DNA of 64,000 bases, taken from assembly GCF_003284935.1 (NCBI RefSeq), contig NZ_QMEV01000004.1:1-64000 (forward strand), in the 5' to 3' direction. Shown piece after piece: positions 18,666 through 27,295 of this stretch (positions are counted from its first letter, which is position 1; each line of letters opens with the position of its first letter). The DNA is from Mycobacterium colombiense. Lineage in GTDB: Bacteria > Actinomycetota > Actinomycetes > Mycobacteriales > Mycobacteriaceae. Position numbers and translations under genes: made by a program. The notes beneath the pieces are model-generated. The model was not told where the DNA came from. It saw only the letters and a program-made list of their open reading frames with translations, and ran no database searches.

Positions 18666-20021
18666 CTACAGGTAGAGGTCGCGATCGCGGATCAGCGCCG
18701 TGGCGATCACGCTGATCACCGCCGTGGCAACCAGATACCCGCAGGCCAGCCACGGCGCACCGCCGACGGCCGCGATCAGCGAGGTGAGAATCATCGGCGT
18801 CACCCCGGACGCGTACACCCCGGAGAACTGGTAGACGAACGACAAACCGGTGTAGCGGGTGCCGGTGGGATACAGCGACGAGTACAGGGTGCCCTGGGCG
18901 CCGTAGAACACCGCGTGCACGACACCGAACACCAGGACCATCGCCAGCCCGAACCAGACCAAGTTCCTGGTGCCGAACAAGGCGAACGCCGGAAAGGCCG
19001 CCACGCCGTAGAGGGCGACACCGACCAGATACACCCGGCGTGCGCCATACCGGTCGGTCAATGCTCCCGACACGGGCAGCAGCACCGCCATCAGCAGGGC
19101 TGCGATCGTCACCACGACCAGAACCGAGACCTTGTCGAAGCCCAGGGCGCCGCTGGCGTAGCTGATTGCGAAGACGCCCCAGGTGTTGAACGCCGAACCC
19201 TCCGCCCAGCGAGACAACAACCCCAGCAAGGTGTTTCGCCGGGATCGGGGTTCACGGACGATCTCCCGGATGGGGACGGTGGACGCCGCCTCGAGCTCGC
19301 CCAACTCACGGAACGCCGGGGTCTCTTCGACCCGCAGCCGCACCACCACACCGATCGCCACCAGCAGCACGCTCAGCAGGAAGCCGATGCGCCAGCCGTA
19401 GGACAGAAAACGCGTCTGGCCCAGGACAACCTGCAGGAAGGCGAACACGCCGGTGCCCAAGGCCAGCCCCAGAGCCAACCCGACTTGCGGAATGGCCCCG
19501 TAGCGGCCGCGCCGGTCGCCGGGGCTGTGTTCGACGGCCAGCAGCACCGCGCCGCCCCACTCGCCGCCGAGCGCGAAACCCTGCAGCACCCGCAGGGCGA
19601 GCAGCAGCACCGGCGCCCACACCCCGATCTGGGCGGCGGTCGGCAACGCCCCGATCAGCGCCGTCGCGCCGCCCATGATGAGCATGGTCAGCGCCAGGCT
19701 GCGCTTGCGGCCGATCCGGTCGCCGATGTGGCCGAACACCAGTCCCCCGATGGGCCGCATGACGAACCCGACGGCGAAGGTTGCGAACGCCAAAAGCGTT
19801 CCCACCAAGGAACTCTCGTTGGGGAAGAACACCTTGTTGAATACCAGGCCGGCCGCGGTGGCGTACAGGAAGAAGTCGTACCACTCGACCGTGGTGCCCA
19901 GCAGGCTCGCCGCGACCACGATGCGCAACCGGCGGCGCCGCTGCTCGGTGGATTCATGCAAAGGCGGGTCCGCGTCGGGCGCCCGGCCGGCGGGCGCGGA
20001 CGCGGGCAGGATGGCTGCCAT
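18666..20021 (-). CDS. MHS-family major facilitator transporter
   Basis: A 451-residue twelve-helix transporter of the metabolite:H+ symporter branch (relatives of ProP, ShiA and KgtP). Diagnostic are ASLLGTTVEWYDFFLYATAA in helix 1, FGHIGDRIGRKRSLALTM in the 2-3 loop and LGGEWGGAVLLAVEHSPGDRRG in helix 5 with its loop. Transport of a carboxylate or zwitterion into the cell is expected. It starts 7 bases after the ssuD stop on the same strand, so the two should be co-transcribed and the substrate may be an organosulfur compound; that is inference. Confidence 0.88.
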   Translation of the reverse strand: MAAILPASAPAGRAPDADPPLHESTEQRRRRLRIVVAASLLGTTVEWYDFFLYATAAGLVFNKVFFPNESSLVGTLLAFATFAVGFVMRPIGGLVFGHIGDRIGRKRSLALTMLIMGGATALIGALPTAAQIGVWAPVLLLALRVLQGFALGGEWGGAVLLAVEHSPGDRRGRYGAIPQVGLALGLALGTGVFAFLQVVLGQTRFLSYGWRIGFLLSVLLVAIGVVVRLRVEETPAFRELGELEAASTVPIREIVREPRSRRNTLLGLLSRWAEGSAFNTWGVFAISYASGALGFDKVSVLVVVTIAALLMAVLLPVSGALTDRYGARRVYLVGVALYGVAAFPAFALFGTRNLVWFGLAMVLVFGVVHAVFYGAQGTLYSSLYPTGTRYTGLSFVYQFSGVYASGVTPMILTSLIAAVGGAPWLACGYLVATAVISVIATALIRDRDLYL

Positions 20022-20027
20022 GACCCG

Positions 20028-21173
20028 TTAGTGCGCCGAGGCGATCGCGAACGGCGTTCCCGCGACCGGGTGCGACTGGCGATTGGGGTGGCGCCACAAC
20101 CCCATTCGCTCCAGAATCGGCAGCACGCCCTCGCCGAACCAGTAGGCCTCTTCCAGATGCGGATATCCCGACAAGATGAAGTGGGAGATGCCCAATTTGG
20201 CGTATTCGGACAGCCTTTCGGCGACCTCGGCGTGCGATCCGACCAGGGCGGTGCCCGCTCCCCCACGGACCAGGCCGACCCCGGCCCACAGGTTGGGCGC
20301 GACCAGCAATCTGCTGCTGTCACCGCCGTGCAGCTCCCGCATGCGGCGCTGGCCTTCGGATTCGCTGCGCGCCAGGCTGTGTTGCACCCGCTCGATGTCG
20401 GCCGGGTCGATCGCGGACAGCAACCTATCGGCCTCGGCCCACGCCTCGGCGGATGTATCTCGGCTGATCACATGAATCCGCAAGCCGTACTGCAGGATTC
20501 GGCCTGCGTCGACGGCCAGCCCGCGAATCCAGTCCAGCTTCTTGGCGACCGCGGTCAGCGGTTCGCCCCAGGTGAGGTACACGTCGGCGTGTTTGGCCGC
20601 GACCGGTCCGGCGGATGCCGAGGATCCACCGAAGAACACCGCCGGTATCGGGTCGGGCGGGTTGTTCAGTTGCGCACCCTCGACCTGAATGTGTTCGCCG
20701 GTGAAGGTCACCGGCTCGTTGGCGGTCCACAGTTGGCGCACCACGTGCAAGAACTCGGCGGTGCGGGCATACCGGGCCTGTTTGTCCAGGAAGTCGCCGT
20801 AGGCGCGCTGCTCGTGCGGTTCACCGCCGGTGACGACATTAAGCAGCAGCCGCCCGTCCGAGTGCCGCTGGAAGGTCCCGGCCATCTGGGCGGCCAGGGT
20901 GGGACTCAGCATCCCGGGACGGAACGCGACCAGGAATTTCAGGGTCTCGGTCGATTCGACCAGCATCGCGGTGGTCAACCACGCGTCCTCACACCACAAT
21001 CCCGTCGGCGTGAGGACCGCTTCGAAACCATTGTCTTCGGCGGCCGTACAGATCTGGTGCAGGTATTTCAGTGTCGCGGGCCGGTTGCCCGACATCGGCG
21101 TGCCGTGCCCACCCGCCACGAGATTGCGCGAATCGCCGTAGGTCGGCAGAAACCAATGAAACGCGAGACTCAC
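20028..21173 (-). CDS. ssuD: FMNH2-dependent alkanesulfonate monooxygenase
   Basis: SsuD cleaves the C-S bond of alkanesulfonates, releasing sulfite for cysteine synthesis when sulfate is scarce. The 381 residues equal the length of the E. coli enzyme and the match is extensive: FHWFLPTYGDSR at the start, LTPTGLWCEDAWL (a conserved cysteine near residue 54), VTGGEPHEQ, VYLTWGEP, NLWAGVGLVRGGAGTALVG and LSGYPHLEEAYWFGE. It is a luciferase-like TIM barrel that needs a separate flavin reductase, which is not seen nearby. GTG 21173 has a GAGGA ribosome site that lies inside a tiny upstream ORF. The gene and the MHS transporter form a two-gene unit not found at this place in M. tuberculosis. Confidence 0.93.
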   Translation of the reverse strand: MSLAFHWFLPTYGDSRNLVAGGHGTPMSGNRPATLKYLHQICTAAEDNGFEAVLTPTGLWCEDAWLTTAMLVESTETLKFLVAFRPGMLSPTLAAQMAGTFQRHSDGRLLLNVVTGGEPHEQRAYGDFLDKQARYARTAEFLHVVRQLWTANEPVTFTGEHIQVEGAQLNNPPDPIPAVFFGGSSASAGPVAAKHADVYLTWGEPLTAVAKKLDWIRGLAVDAGRILQYGLRIHVISRDTSAEAWAEADRLLSAIDPADIERVQHSLARSESEGQRRMRELHGGDSSRLLVAPNLWAGVGLVRGGAGTALVGSHAEVAERLSEYAKLGISHFILSGYPHLEEAYWFGEGVLPILERMGLWRHPNRQSHPVAGTPFAIASAH

Positions 21174-21174
21174 T

Positions 21175-21222
21175 TCACAATCCTCTTTCGCTCCGCTTTC
21201 GCCCTGTGCAGCAATCGCCCAT
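21175..21222 (-). CDS. Candidate Cys-Cys leader ORF upstream of ssuD
   Basis: On the minus strand an ATG opens a 15-residue frame, MGDCCTGRKRSERGL, whose stop lies one base before the ssuD GTG and whose 3' end covers the ssuD ribosome site. Such tight coupling of a cysteine-containing short ORF to a sulfur-scavenging gene resembles the cysteine-responsive leader ORFs described in mycobacteria. It has only two cysteines and no strong ribosome site of its own, so chance cannot be excluded. Confidence 0.35.
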   Translation of the reverse strand: MGDCCTGRKRSERGL

Positions 21223-21618
21223 CCTGCTGAAATCGCCGCCGGGAGGCGAGGGTTGAAACCTGCGAGATTGCATCCCCGTCCGGACACCGCGATCGGCACG
21301 GCGGCCCGCGGCACCGGACGCTGGGACGCCGACCTGGAGGCACCGGATCGACGCCGCGCGCGCACCGCATCTGGGCTGTCCCAGAAGGCAATACGATCGC
21401 AATGATTCGGCCGGCGGCAATCGGCGACATCGGCGCTACGATGACAACGACCCCGAGCGAGGCCGCAACCCGGCGCCACGATCGCCCCGGCCGGCGCGGA
21501 CCCGACACGCGAAAAAGATCACCGCTTCGTGACCGGAAGGTCACGCCGGATCACACAATGCTTCCAATACGGCGTGGCTCGGCGGGTAATCCCCGGTCAG
21601 CGCGGCATCATTGCGATC
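21223..21618. other. Divergent intergenic region, ssuD to exported esterase
   Basis: About 400 bases without a convincing gene lie between the short leader ORF before ssuD and the plus-strand esterase. Frames cross it on both strands but start far upstream without ribosome sites. It should hold the promoters for both directions; I cannot pick a reliable -10/-35 pair. Confidence 0.45.
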
Positions 21619-22482
21619 ATGCCTGACCTCACGCGCCGAGCGGTGCTCCGGATGGGCGCCGGTGGCACCCTCGGAGCCGCCGGCGTGCTCGCGTTCAGCT
21701 CCCTGCTGGCCCCCGGCCCGTCGCGCGCCGCGACGTTGCCGCAGGCTCCCGCGCCGTTCGAGCCGCCCACGGCGGGCAAGACCCTGCCGACCAAGCTGAC
21801 CGGTTCGTTCGTCTCCGCCGCCCGGGGTGGCATCAAGACCAACTACGTGATCGCGGTGCCGCCGGGTCAGACCGGGATGCTGCGTCCCGTCATCGCCCTG
21901 CACGGCGTGGACGGCGACGCCAACCAGATGCTCGACATGGGCGTCCCGGACGCGCTGGCCCAGCTGGTCAAGGAGGGCAGGCCGCCGTTCGCGGTGGTCG
22001 GCGTCGACGGCGGCAACACCTATTGGCACAAACGGACTTCCGGTGAGGACTCCGGCGCCATGGTGCTCGACGAGTTGCTGCCGATGCTCTCCACGATGGG
22101 TTTCGACACCTCCCGGGTCGGCTTCATGGGGTGGTCGATGGGTGGCTACGGGGCGCTTCGCCTGGGCGCCAAGCTGGGGCCCGCGCGCACCGCCGGCATC
22201 TGCGCGATCAGCCCGGCGCTGTACACCTCGTATGCGACCAGCGCCCCCGGGGCGTTCGACAGCAACGACGACTTCGTGCAGAACAGTGTGCTGGGGCTGC
22301 CGGCGCTGAATGCGATTCCGCTGCGGGTGGACTGCGGCAACTTCGACCGCTTCTATTTCGCCACAAAGCAATTCGTCTACCAGTTGAAGACCCCACCGGC
22401 GGGCAGCTTCTCGCTGGGCGGCCATGACATCGCCTTCTGGCGAAGTCAACTGCCCGGCGAGCTGGCCTGGATGGCGACCTAG
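21619..22482 (+). CDS. Exported alpha/beta-hydrolase, esterase-like (Rv0519c-like)
   Basis: A 287-residue protein beginning with a twin-arginine signal: TRRAVLRMGAGG, then a hydrophobic stretch ending near PSRAATLP at about residue 38. The hydrolase domain shows PVIALHGVDGDANQ (oxyanion region), the nucleophile elbow GWSMGGYGALRLG with Ser near residue 172, and a late GGHDIAFWR supplying the histidine. It should act outside the cytoplasmic membrane on an ester, perhaps an envelope lipid or acylated sugar. ATG 21619 gives a normal Tat signal; no strong ribosome site is visible and a longer frame exists. It is followed 9 bases later by an acyltransferase gene. Confidence 0.85.
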   Translation: MPDLTRRAVLRMGAGGTLGAAGVLAFSSLLAPGPSRAATLPQAPAPFEPPTAGKTLPTKLTGSFVSAARGGIKTNYVIAVPPGQTGMLRPVIALHGVDGDANQMLDMGVPDALAQLVKEGRPPFAVVGVDGGNTYWHKRTSGEDSGAMVLDELLPMLSTMGFDTSRVGFMGWSMGGYGALRLGAKLGPARTAGICAISPALYTSYATSAPGAFDSNDDFVQNSVLGLPALNAIPLRVDCGNFDRFYFATKQFVYQLKTPPAGSFSLGGHDIAFWRSQLPGELAWMAT

Positions 22483-22491
22483 CCCACGCAG

Positions 22492-24657
22492 ATGACACTT
22501 CGGGAGCGATCGGTCGCCAGCAGCCCACAACAGGTGGAGCGGCGGACCTCCCGAAGGGGATTCCGGCCCGACATCGAGGGATTGCGCGCCGTCGCGGTGA
22601 TCGCCGTGGTGCTCTACCACGCCGGCGTCCCGGGCGTCACCGGCGGCTACATCGGCGTGGACGTCTTCTTCGTCATCTCCGGCTTCCTCATCACCGGGTT
22701 GCTGTTTCGCGAGGCGAGCGCCACGAATACCGTTGCGCTGGGCCGGTTTTACGGTGCGCGTGCCCGACGGCTGTTGCCGGCCGCGGCGATCGTCGGCACC
22801 ATCACGGCGATCGCCGCGGCCGCGGTGCTGCCGCCGCTGCAGGCGCGCAGCGTGTTTCTCGACGGCATCGCCAGCGCCCTGTACGTCGGCAACTACCGGT
22901 TCGCCCTGCGCGGCACCGACTACCTGACCGCCGACGCGCCGTCGCCGTTCCAGCACTACTGGTCGTTGGGCGTGGAGGAGCAGTTCTACCTGCTGTGGCC
23001 GCTGCTCATCATCGCCACGGCCTGGGCGCTGCGTCGCATTCCACGCGTTCGCGCGGCCGCGACGCGCGCCACACCGTACGCGGTGGTCCTCGCGGTGGTG
23101 GCGGCGGCGTCGTTGACGGCGGGCGCGGTGTGGACCCGCACCTCGCCGTCGTGGGCGTTCTTCTCGCTGCCCACCCGCGCCTGGGAGCTGGCGGCCGGCG
23201 GCCTGGTGGCCCTGTCGATCCAGCAGTGGCGGCGCCTGTCGCTGCGAACGGCGGCGATCGTCGGGTGGGGCGGGCTGGCGTTGATCCTGCTGACCTGCAC
23301 CCAGCTCAACTCCCACACCCCCTATCCCGGCACCGAGGCGCTGTTGCCGGTGCTGGGCACCGCGCTGATCCTCGGCGGCGGCGCCGTCACGGGCGGGCTC
23401 GGGCCCGGCCGCCTGCTGTGCCGCCCGGCGATGCGCGCGATCGGCCGGATCTCCTACTCCTGGTATCTGTGGCACTGGCCGGTGCTGCTGCTGATGCCGG
23501 CGCTGCTCGGCGAGCCCGCGGGGCTACCGGCCCGGCTGAGCGCGACAGCCGTCTCGGCCGGGCTCGCCGTCATCACGCTGCACTTGGTGGAAAATCCCGG
23601 CCGCTTCGCCGCCGCGCTGCGCCGGTCGGCGAAAGTCAGCCTGGTGGTGGCGGGCGGCGCGAGTGCCGCCACCGCGTGCGCATGCATGTTGCTGCTCAAC
23701 GTGATACCGGCGCCGGTGGGCCACGGGGTGGCCGCTCCCCGCGCCAACATCATCGCCACTCCTCCGGCCAGCGTGCCCGCCGTCAGCCCGCAGGAAGCGG
23801 CGGTCCGTCAGGCCTTCGACCAGGCTCGGGTGGCGTTGGCGGCGGCCGTCGGCCTGCGGGCGGTCCCGTCGAACCTGGACCCGCCGCTGGCCAAGGCGCC
23901 CGCCGACAAGGCCGCGGTGTTCGTCAACGGCTGCGTGCGGTCCTGGCGCGATGTCGGGCAAAGCGAATGCGCGACCGGCGACACCGCCTCGCCGACCACC
24001 GTCGCCCTGATCGGCGACTCGCACGCCGCCATGTGGAATCCCGCGTTCGAGCAGCTCGCCGAGCAACGGCACTGGCGACTGGAGACGCTGGCCAAGGTGA
24101 CCTGCCCCCTGCAGGACCTGCACATCGTCAGCCCGTATCTGGGGCGCGAGTACACCGAATGCGAACAGTGGCGCGCCCAGATCATGGGCCGGATGAACGC
24201 CGAACACCCACGCCTGATCGTGCTGGACATGAGCCGCCGCTACGGCGGAGACTTCGGCTTCACCTCCTACGACCCGGCGTGGATCGACACCCTCGGACGC
24301 ACCGTGGCGCAGCTGCGCGGCACCGGCGCGACCGTCCTGGTGCTCGGGCCGGCACCCGACCCGCATTCGTCCGCGCCGGCCTGCCTGTCCGCCCACCTTG
24401 ACGACGTAACTGCCTGTACGCCAACGAAAGTCGCCGCGGTGGATGGCGACGGGATCGCCGCAGAACAGGCGGTGACGGCCCGCAGCGGTGGCCACTACGC
24501 CGACCTGACCGACATGTTCTGCACCCCCGACCGGTGCCCGATCGTCGTCGGCAACACCCTGGTTTTCCGCGACGACAACCACGTGACAACCGAGTACGCG
24601 CAGTTGGTGGCACCGCTTTTAGGTGCACTCGCGGACCGCGCACTGACGAACGGGTGA
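22492..24657 (+). CDS. Acyltransferase-3/SGNH fusion membrane protein (OafA-type)
   Basis: A 721-residue protein with two modules. Residues about 25-400 form an acyltransferase-3 domain with ten or so helices; DIEGLRAVAVIAVVLYHAG holds the conserved histidine and GGYIGVDVFFVISGFLIT is the family signature. Residues about 480-715 form an extracytoplasmic SGNH domain with VALIGDSHAAMW (the GDS serine) and a late DDNHVTTEYA (Asp-x2-His). Such fusions O-acetylate cell-wall glycans or glycolipids. It is extra relative to the Rv0517-Rv0519c block of M. tuberculosis but close to an Rv0111-type architecture. It lies 9 bases downstream of the exported esterase, suggesting paired acylation and de-acylation. 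Confidence 0.9.
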   Translation: MTLRERSVASSPQQVERRTSRRGFRPDIEGLRAVAVIAVVLYHAGVPGVTGGYIGVDVFFVISGFLITGLLFREASATNTVALGRFYGARARRLLPAAAIVGTITAIAAAAVLPPLQARSVFLDGIASALYVGNYRFALRGTDYLTADAPSPFQHYWSLGVEEQFYLLWPLLIIATAWALRRIPRVRAAATRATPYAVVLAVVAAASLTAGAVWTRTSPSWAFFSLPTRAWELAAGGLVALSIQQWRRLSLRTAAIVGWGGLALILLTCTQLNSHTPYPGTEALLPVLGTALILGGGAVTGGLGPGRLLCRPAMRAIGRISYSWYLWHWPVLLLMPALLGEPAGLPARLSATAVSAGLAVITLHLVENPGRFAAALRRSAKVSLVVAGGASAATACACMLLLNVIPAPVGHGVAAPRANIIATPPASVPAVSPQEAAVRQAFDQARVALAAAVGLRAVPSNLDPPLAKAPADKAAVFVNGCVRSWRDVGQSECATGDTASPTTVALIGDSHAAMWNPAFEQLAEQRHWRLETLAKVTCPLQDLHIVSPYLGREYTECEQWRAQIMGRMNAEHPRLIVLDMSRRYGGDFGFTSYDPAWIDTLGRTVAQLRGTGATVLVLGPAPDPHSSAPACLSAHLDDVTACTPTKVAAVDGDGIAAEQAVTARSGGHYADLTDMFCTPDRCPIVVGNTLVFRDDNHVTTEYAQLVAPLLGALADRALTNG

Positions 24658-24724
24658 AAAGCAATGAACTTCTCATGGCTGACCAACGTCAAATCAGTGA
24701 AGGGTTTTTGGAGGTCTTAGGGTC

Positions 24725-24841
24725 ATGTCTCCGCTGTTGCTGGTCTGCATCGCAGTAGCCGCGCCCTTCGCCGGAATCGGCTTCCTGCATGTGCAGGACC
24801 GCTTGGAGCGCTGGGACTACGAGCGGCACGCGGACGACTGA
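24725..24841 (+). CDS. Very small membrane peptide, 38 residues
   Basis: ATG 24725 opens a 38-codon frame: a hydrophobic N-terminal helix (PLLLVCIAVAAPFAGIGFL) followed by a charged helix ending in ERWDYERHADD. A GGAGG site lies ten bases upstream. Peptides with this hydrophobic helix plus an R-W/E-DYERHA-type tail recur in mycobacteria, which supports a real gene. It follows the acyltransferase by 67 bases and may share its transcript. Function unknown. Confidence 0.6.
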   Translation: MSPLLLVCIAVAAPFAGIGFLHVQDRLERWDYERHADD

Positions 24842-24915
24842 GCCCCACGTCTGGGCCAAAGTCGCTGTGTCCTCGCGGGTTCAGCCTGCCCGGCAAGCCG
24901 CCCGCCACATCCGAG

Positions 24916-25650
24916 TCAGGTCGACAGCTGCGTGCGTATCAGCGGAGCGATCTTGTCCGCCATGTACTGATGCCCCGCGTCATTGGGATGCACGCCGTCC
25001 GCACCGATCAAATCGGGCCGGCCGACGAACCAGTGTTCGGCGATCGGATCGATGAACGTCGCCCCCGCCGCCCCGGCCGCAGCGCCGAGAATGTCGCGGA
25101 TCAAGAACATCGAGGGCGGGACGTCGGCGGTCGGCCAGGGCGGACCGATCACCAGCAGCCGCGCCGCCGGCGCCAGCCGGCGCGCCAGATCCAAAGCGGC
25201 GTGCGTTTTTTCGGTCAGGTACCCGGGATCGACCCCTTGGTCGTTGCGGGAGCCGAAGAAGACCACCAGCGCGTCATCGGGCTGCACCGCCCTGGGGGTC
25301 AGATCCTCGAAGATGCTGCCGTGGTCCCCGGGCGTGCCGTAACCGGCCCGGCCTTCGGCCGCCACGCTGCCCGAGATCCGCGAACCGCGTGAGCCGAGCA
25401 CCTGAAAAGCGCGCGACGTCCACGATCGAGAGCCCAGACCGCCCTCATCGGTTCCGGTGGTATACGAATCCCCCACCACCGCCACATGATTCAGCCGGAA
25501 GTCGAGCGTCAGTGTCTCGTAGGTGCGCACCTGCGCCGGGTATGCCAAGCCTACGCCCGCCAGAAAACTCACCCCAATGAGAAAGGTGGCCAGACGACTC
25601 ACTCTCACCTCCACTGTCAACGGCATAGTCGGGTGCCGCCGCGTCCTCAT
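24916..25650 (-). CDS. Exported SGNH/GDSL hydrolase (Rv0518-like)
   Basis: A 244-residue protein with an N-terminal signal anchor (LATFLIGVSFLAGVGLAYPA) and an SGNH hydrolase domain. Block I is VAVVGDSYTTGTDEG with the nucleophile serine, block III is VVFFGSRNDQG with the Gly-x-x-Asn, and block V is ADGVHPNDAGH with catalytic Asp and His. It should hydrolyse or transfer acyl groups outside the membrane. ATG 25650 has a GGGG site; later starts (ATG 25626) are possible. It follows the acyltransferase-3 gene on the same strand, as in M. tuberculosis Rv0517-Rv0518. Confidence 0.87.
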   Translation of the reverse strand: MRTRRHPTMPLTVEVRVSRLATFLIGVSFLAGVGLAYPAQVRTYETLTLDFRLNHVAVVGDSYTTGTDEGGLGSRSWTSRAFQVLGSRGSRISGSVAAEGRAGYGTPGDHGSIFEDLTPRAVQPDDALVVFFGSRNDQGVDPGYLTEKTHAALDLARRLAPAARLLVIGPPWPTADVPPSMFLIRDILGAAAGAAGATFIDPIAEHWFVGRPDLIGADGVHPNDAGHQYMADKIAPLIRTQLST

Positions 25651-25692
25651 CAAGTATTCCCCGTGAGTCGTGGCCGGCCGCTGAGGCGGCCA

Positions 25693-27003
25693 TCACACCG
25701 CGCGGGCCGAAACCGCTTCCAGCGGACGGTCGATCGGATGCAGCTTACTGTTCGGCTCGCCGGGATCGCTTCTCGCGTTGATGGCCCTGACATCGACCAT
25801 CTTGCGCATCCAGCGGCGGGCGGGCTCTTCGACGCCGTGATACAGCAGCACCGAGGCGCCCAGGGCGATCGCGAGCAGGCCGATGATGTTCCACTTCCAC
25901 GGGTTATCCAGGGTGGGGAGCTCGAATTGCTCCACGGCCCATCCCCAGGAGGTGTGCACGAGCTCATGCACCATGTACAGGCAGAACGAGATCTTGCCGC
26001 CGTACACCATCACTCGGGTCGACAGCACCCGCGGTAGGCTTCCGAGCCCGACGGCCAGCGTTATCACCAGCGGAACGAACAACACGTCGACGACGCCGCC
26101 GCTGTCATTCTCCACGACCCCCGAGATCGGGTGCGCGCCAAACCAATACAGCACGCCCACCATCGCGGCCAGCAGAAGCAACGAGACGTATCCGGCGGCG
26201 CGGCGGCCGCGGTCGCTCAGCCGTAACCTGCGCACCGCGGCACAGGCCAGGGCGCCGGCGGTGAACTGGGTGACGATTCGCGGCAGCCAGCTCCACGGCG
26301 TGTAGAAGTGGCCGCTGGCGAGCAGCATCACCACCGGCGGCAGCGATGCCGCGAAGGCCAGGATCATCAGGCTGCGCGCCCTGGTCGCCTGTTTCATCCG
26401 CAGCAGCACCAGCACCAGGACGGCAAAGAGCACATAGGCCAGCCATTCCGCGCTGATCGACCAGGCCGGCCCGTCCCAACTCGAGTCGTCGAAGAACGGG
26501 ACAAACCACAACTGCACCAACAGGATTTGGCGCACGTAGCTGATGGCGGTGAGCGACGCGGCATCCGGCGACGGCACATGACCGACGTGCAGGGTGAAGA
26601 TCACCCACAGGGCGGCCAGGTGCAGGGTGACCAGGTACACCGGCCACACCCGGGCCAGCCGCAGCCACAGGAAATGCAGCGTCGCGCGGGTCGACCAGGA
26701 CCGCCCCATGCGGTCGAGATAGTTGTACGTCAGCACGAACCCGCTGAGGATGAAGAACAGGTCGACGCCCTGGGCGCCGCAGTTGAGCACCGGGGCCAGG
26801 GCGTCGCGGAAATCGGGCGACACGTCGCCGAGCATCGGCCGGAAGTGGAACAGCACCACCCAGAGGGCGGCGACGATACGGAGCCCCGTCAGGGCCGTGA
26901 TCTCGCCCCTGATCTCTACGCCCCGCACGCTGCTCTTCCCGTTTGAATCGTGGCCGTTCCGTCTCCCGCTACTTCGGCCGAGCGGGAAACCTCGCCTTTT
27001 CAC
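25693..27003 (-). CDS. Acyltransferase-3 family membrane protein (Rv0517-like)
   Basis: A 436-residue protein with about ten transmembrane helices and the acyltransferase-3 signatures: LTGLRIVAALWVVLFHFRP near residue 38 carries the essential histidine and GAQGVDLFFILSGFVLTYNY follows. It lacks an SGNH domain in the same chain; the separate SGNH protein encoded 43 bases downstream may supply that activity. Expected role is acyl transfer to a cell-envelope glycan or lipid from the cytoplasmic acyl donor. It is transcribed divergently from oprA. Confidence 0.88.
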   Translation of the reverse strand: MKRRGFPLGRSSGRRNGHDSNGKSSVRGVEIRGEITALTGLRIVAALWVVLFHFRPMLGDVSPDFRDALAPVLNCGAQGVDLFFILSGFVLTYNYLDRMGRSWSTRATLHFLWLRLARVWPVYLVTLHLAALWVIFTLHVGHVPSPDAASLTAISYVRQILLVQLWFVPFFDDSSWDGPAWSISAEWLAYVLFAVLVLVLLRMKQATRARSLMILAFAASLPPVVMLLASGHFYTPWSWLPRIVTQFTAGALACAAVRRLRLSDRGRRAAGYVSLLLLAAMVGVLYWFGAHPISGVVENDSGGVVDVLFVPLVITLAVGLGSLPRVLSTRVMVYGGKISFCLYMVHELVHTSWGWAVEQFELPTLDNPWKWNIIGLLAIALGASVLLYHGVEEPARRWMRKMVDVRAINARSDPGEPNSKLHPIDRPLEAVSARAV

Positions 27004-27074
27004 AAGCCCCCCGACTAGAACCGGCAGCCTTGGCAGCCTAGCAGCGCAATCGTCGGCACGGGTGGACGGTTGTT

Positions 27075-27100
27075 GTGTGGCATACCGGGTTCCGGGGTAC
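27075..27100 (+). promoter_or_regulatory. SigF-like promoter candidate upstream of oprA
   Basis: GTGT at 27075-27078, a 16-base spacer and GGGTAC at 27095-27100 fit the mycobacterial SigF pattern GTTT-N16-GGGTAY with one mismatch. It lies about 195 bases before the oprA start, so a long leader would result. SigF control of the M. tuberculosis homologue would make sense, but this site is only a pattern match. Confidence 0.3.
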
Positions 27101-27295
27101 TACATGGGCCCGACGGCCCGCTGGGCGTTTGCTCAGCGCCCCATTCGGGGCGGGGCCGCCACCGCTTCTTAGCAAAGCGTTAGACGCGGCTTCCGGTCCC
27201 CTTAGGCTTGCGGCGTAACGTTTTAATCACACTTTGGTGAGCGTGGAGGCGCCCCCCGAAGCCGGCGCGAACGCCACGGAGAGTGAGGGGTCTGC

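Noticed and set aside
18267..21230. A 987-codon open frame on the plus strand
   Set aside because: It lies opposite the permease, MHS transporter and ssuD genes, whose protein motifs are clear. The translation is rich in His, Gln, Arg and Asp without any motif, as expected for the antisense of high-GC genes.
21541..23475. A 644-codon minus-strand frame
   Set aside because: Antisense to the exported esterase and acyltransferase genes; composition typical of a shadow frame.
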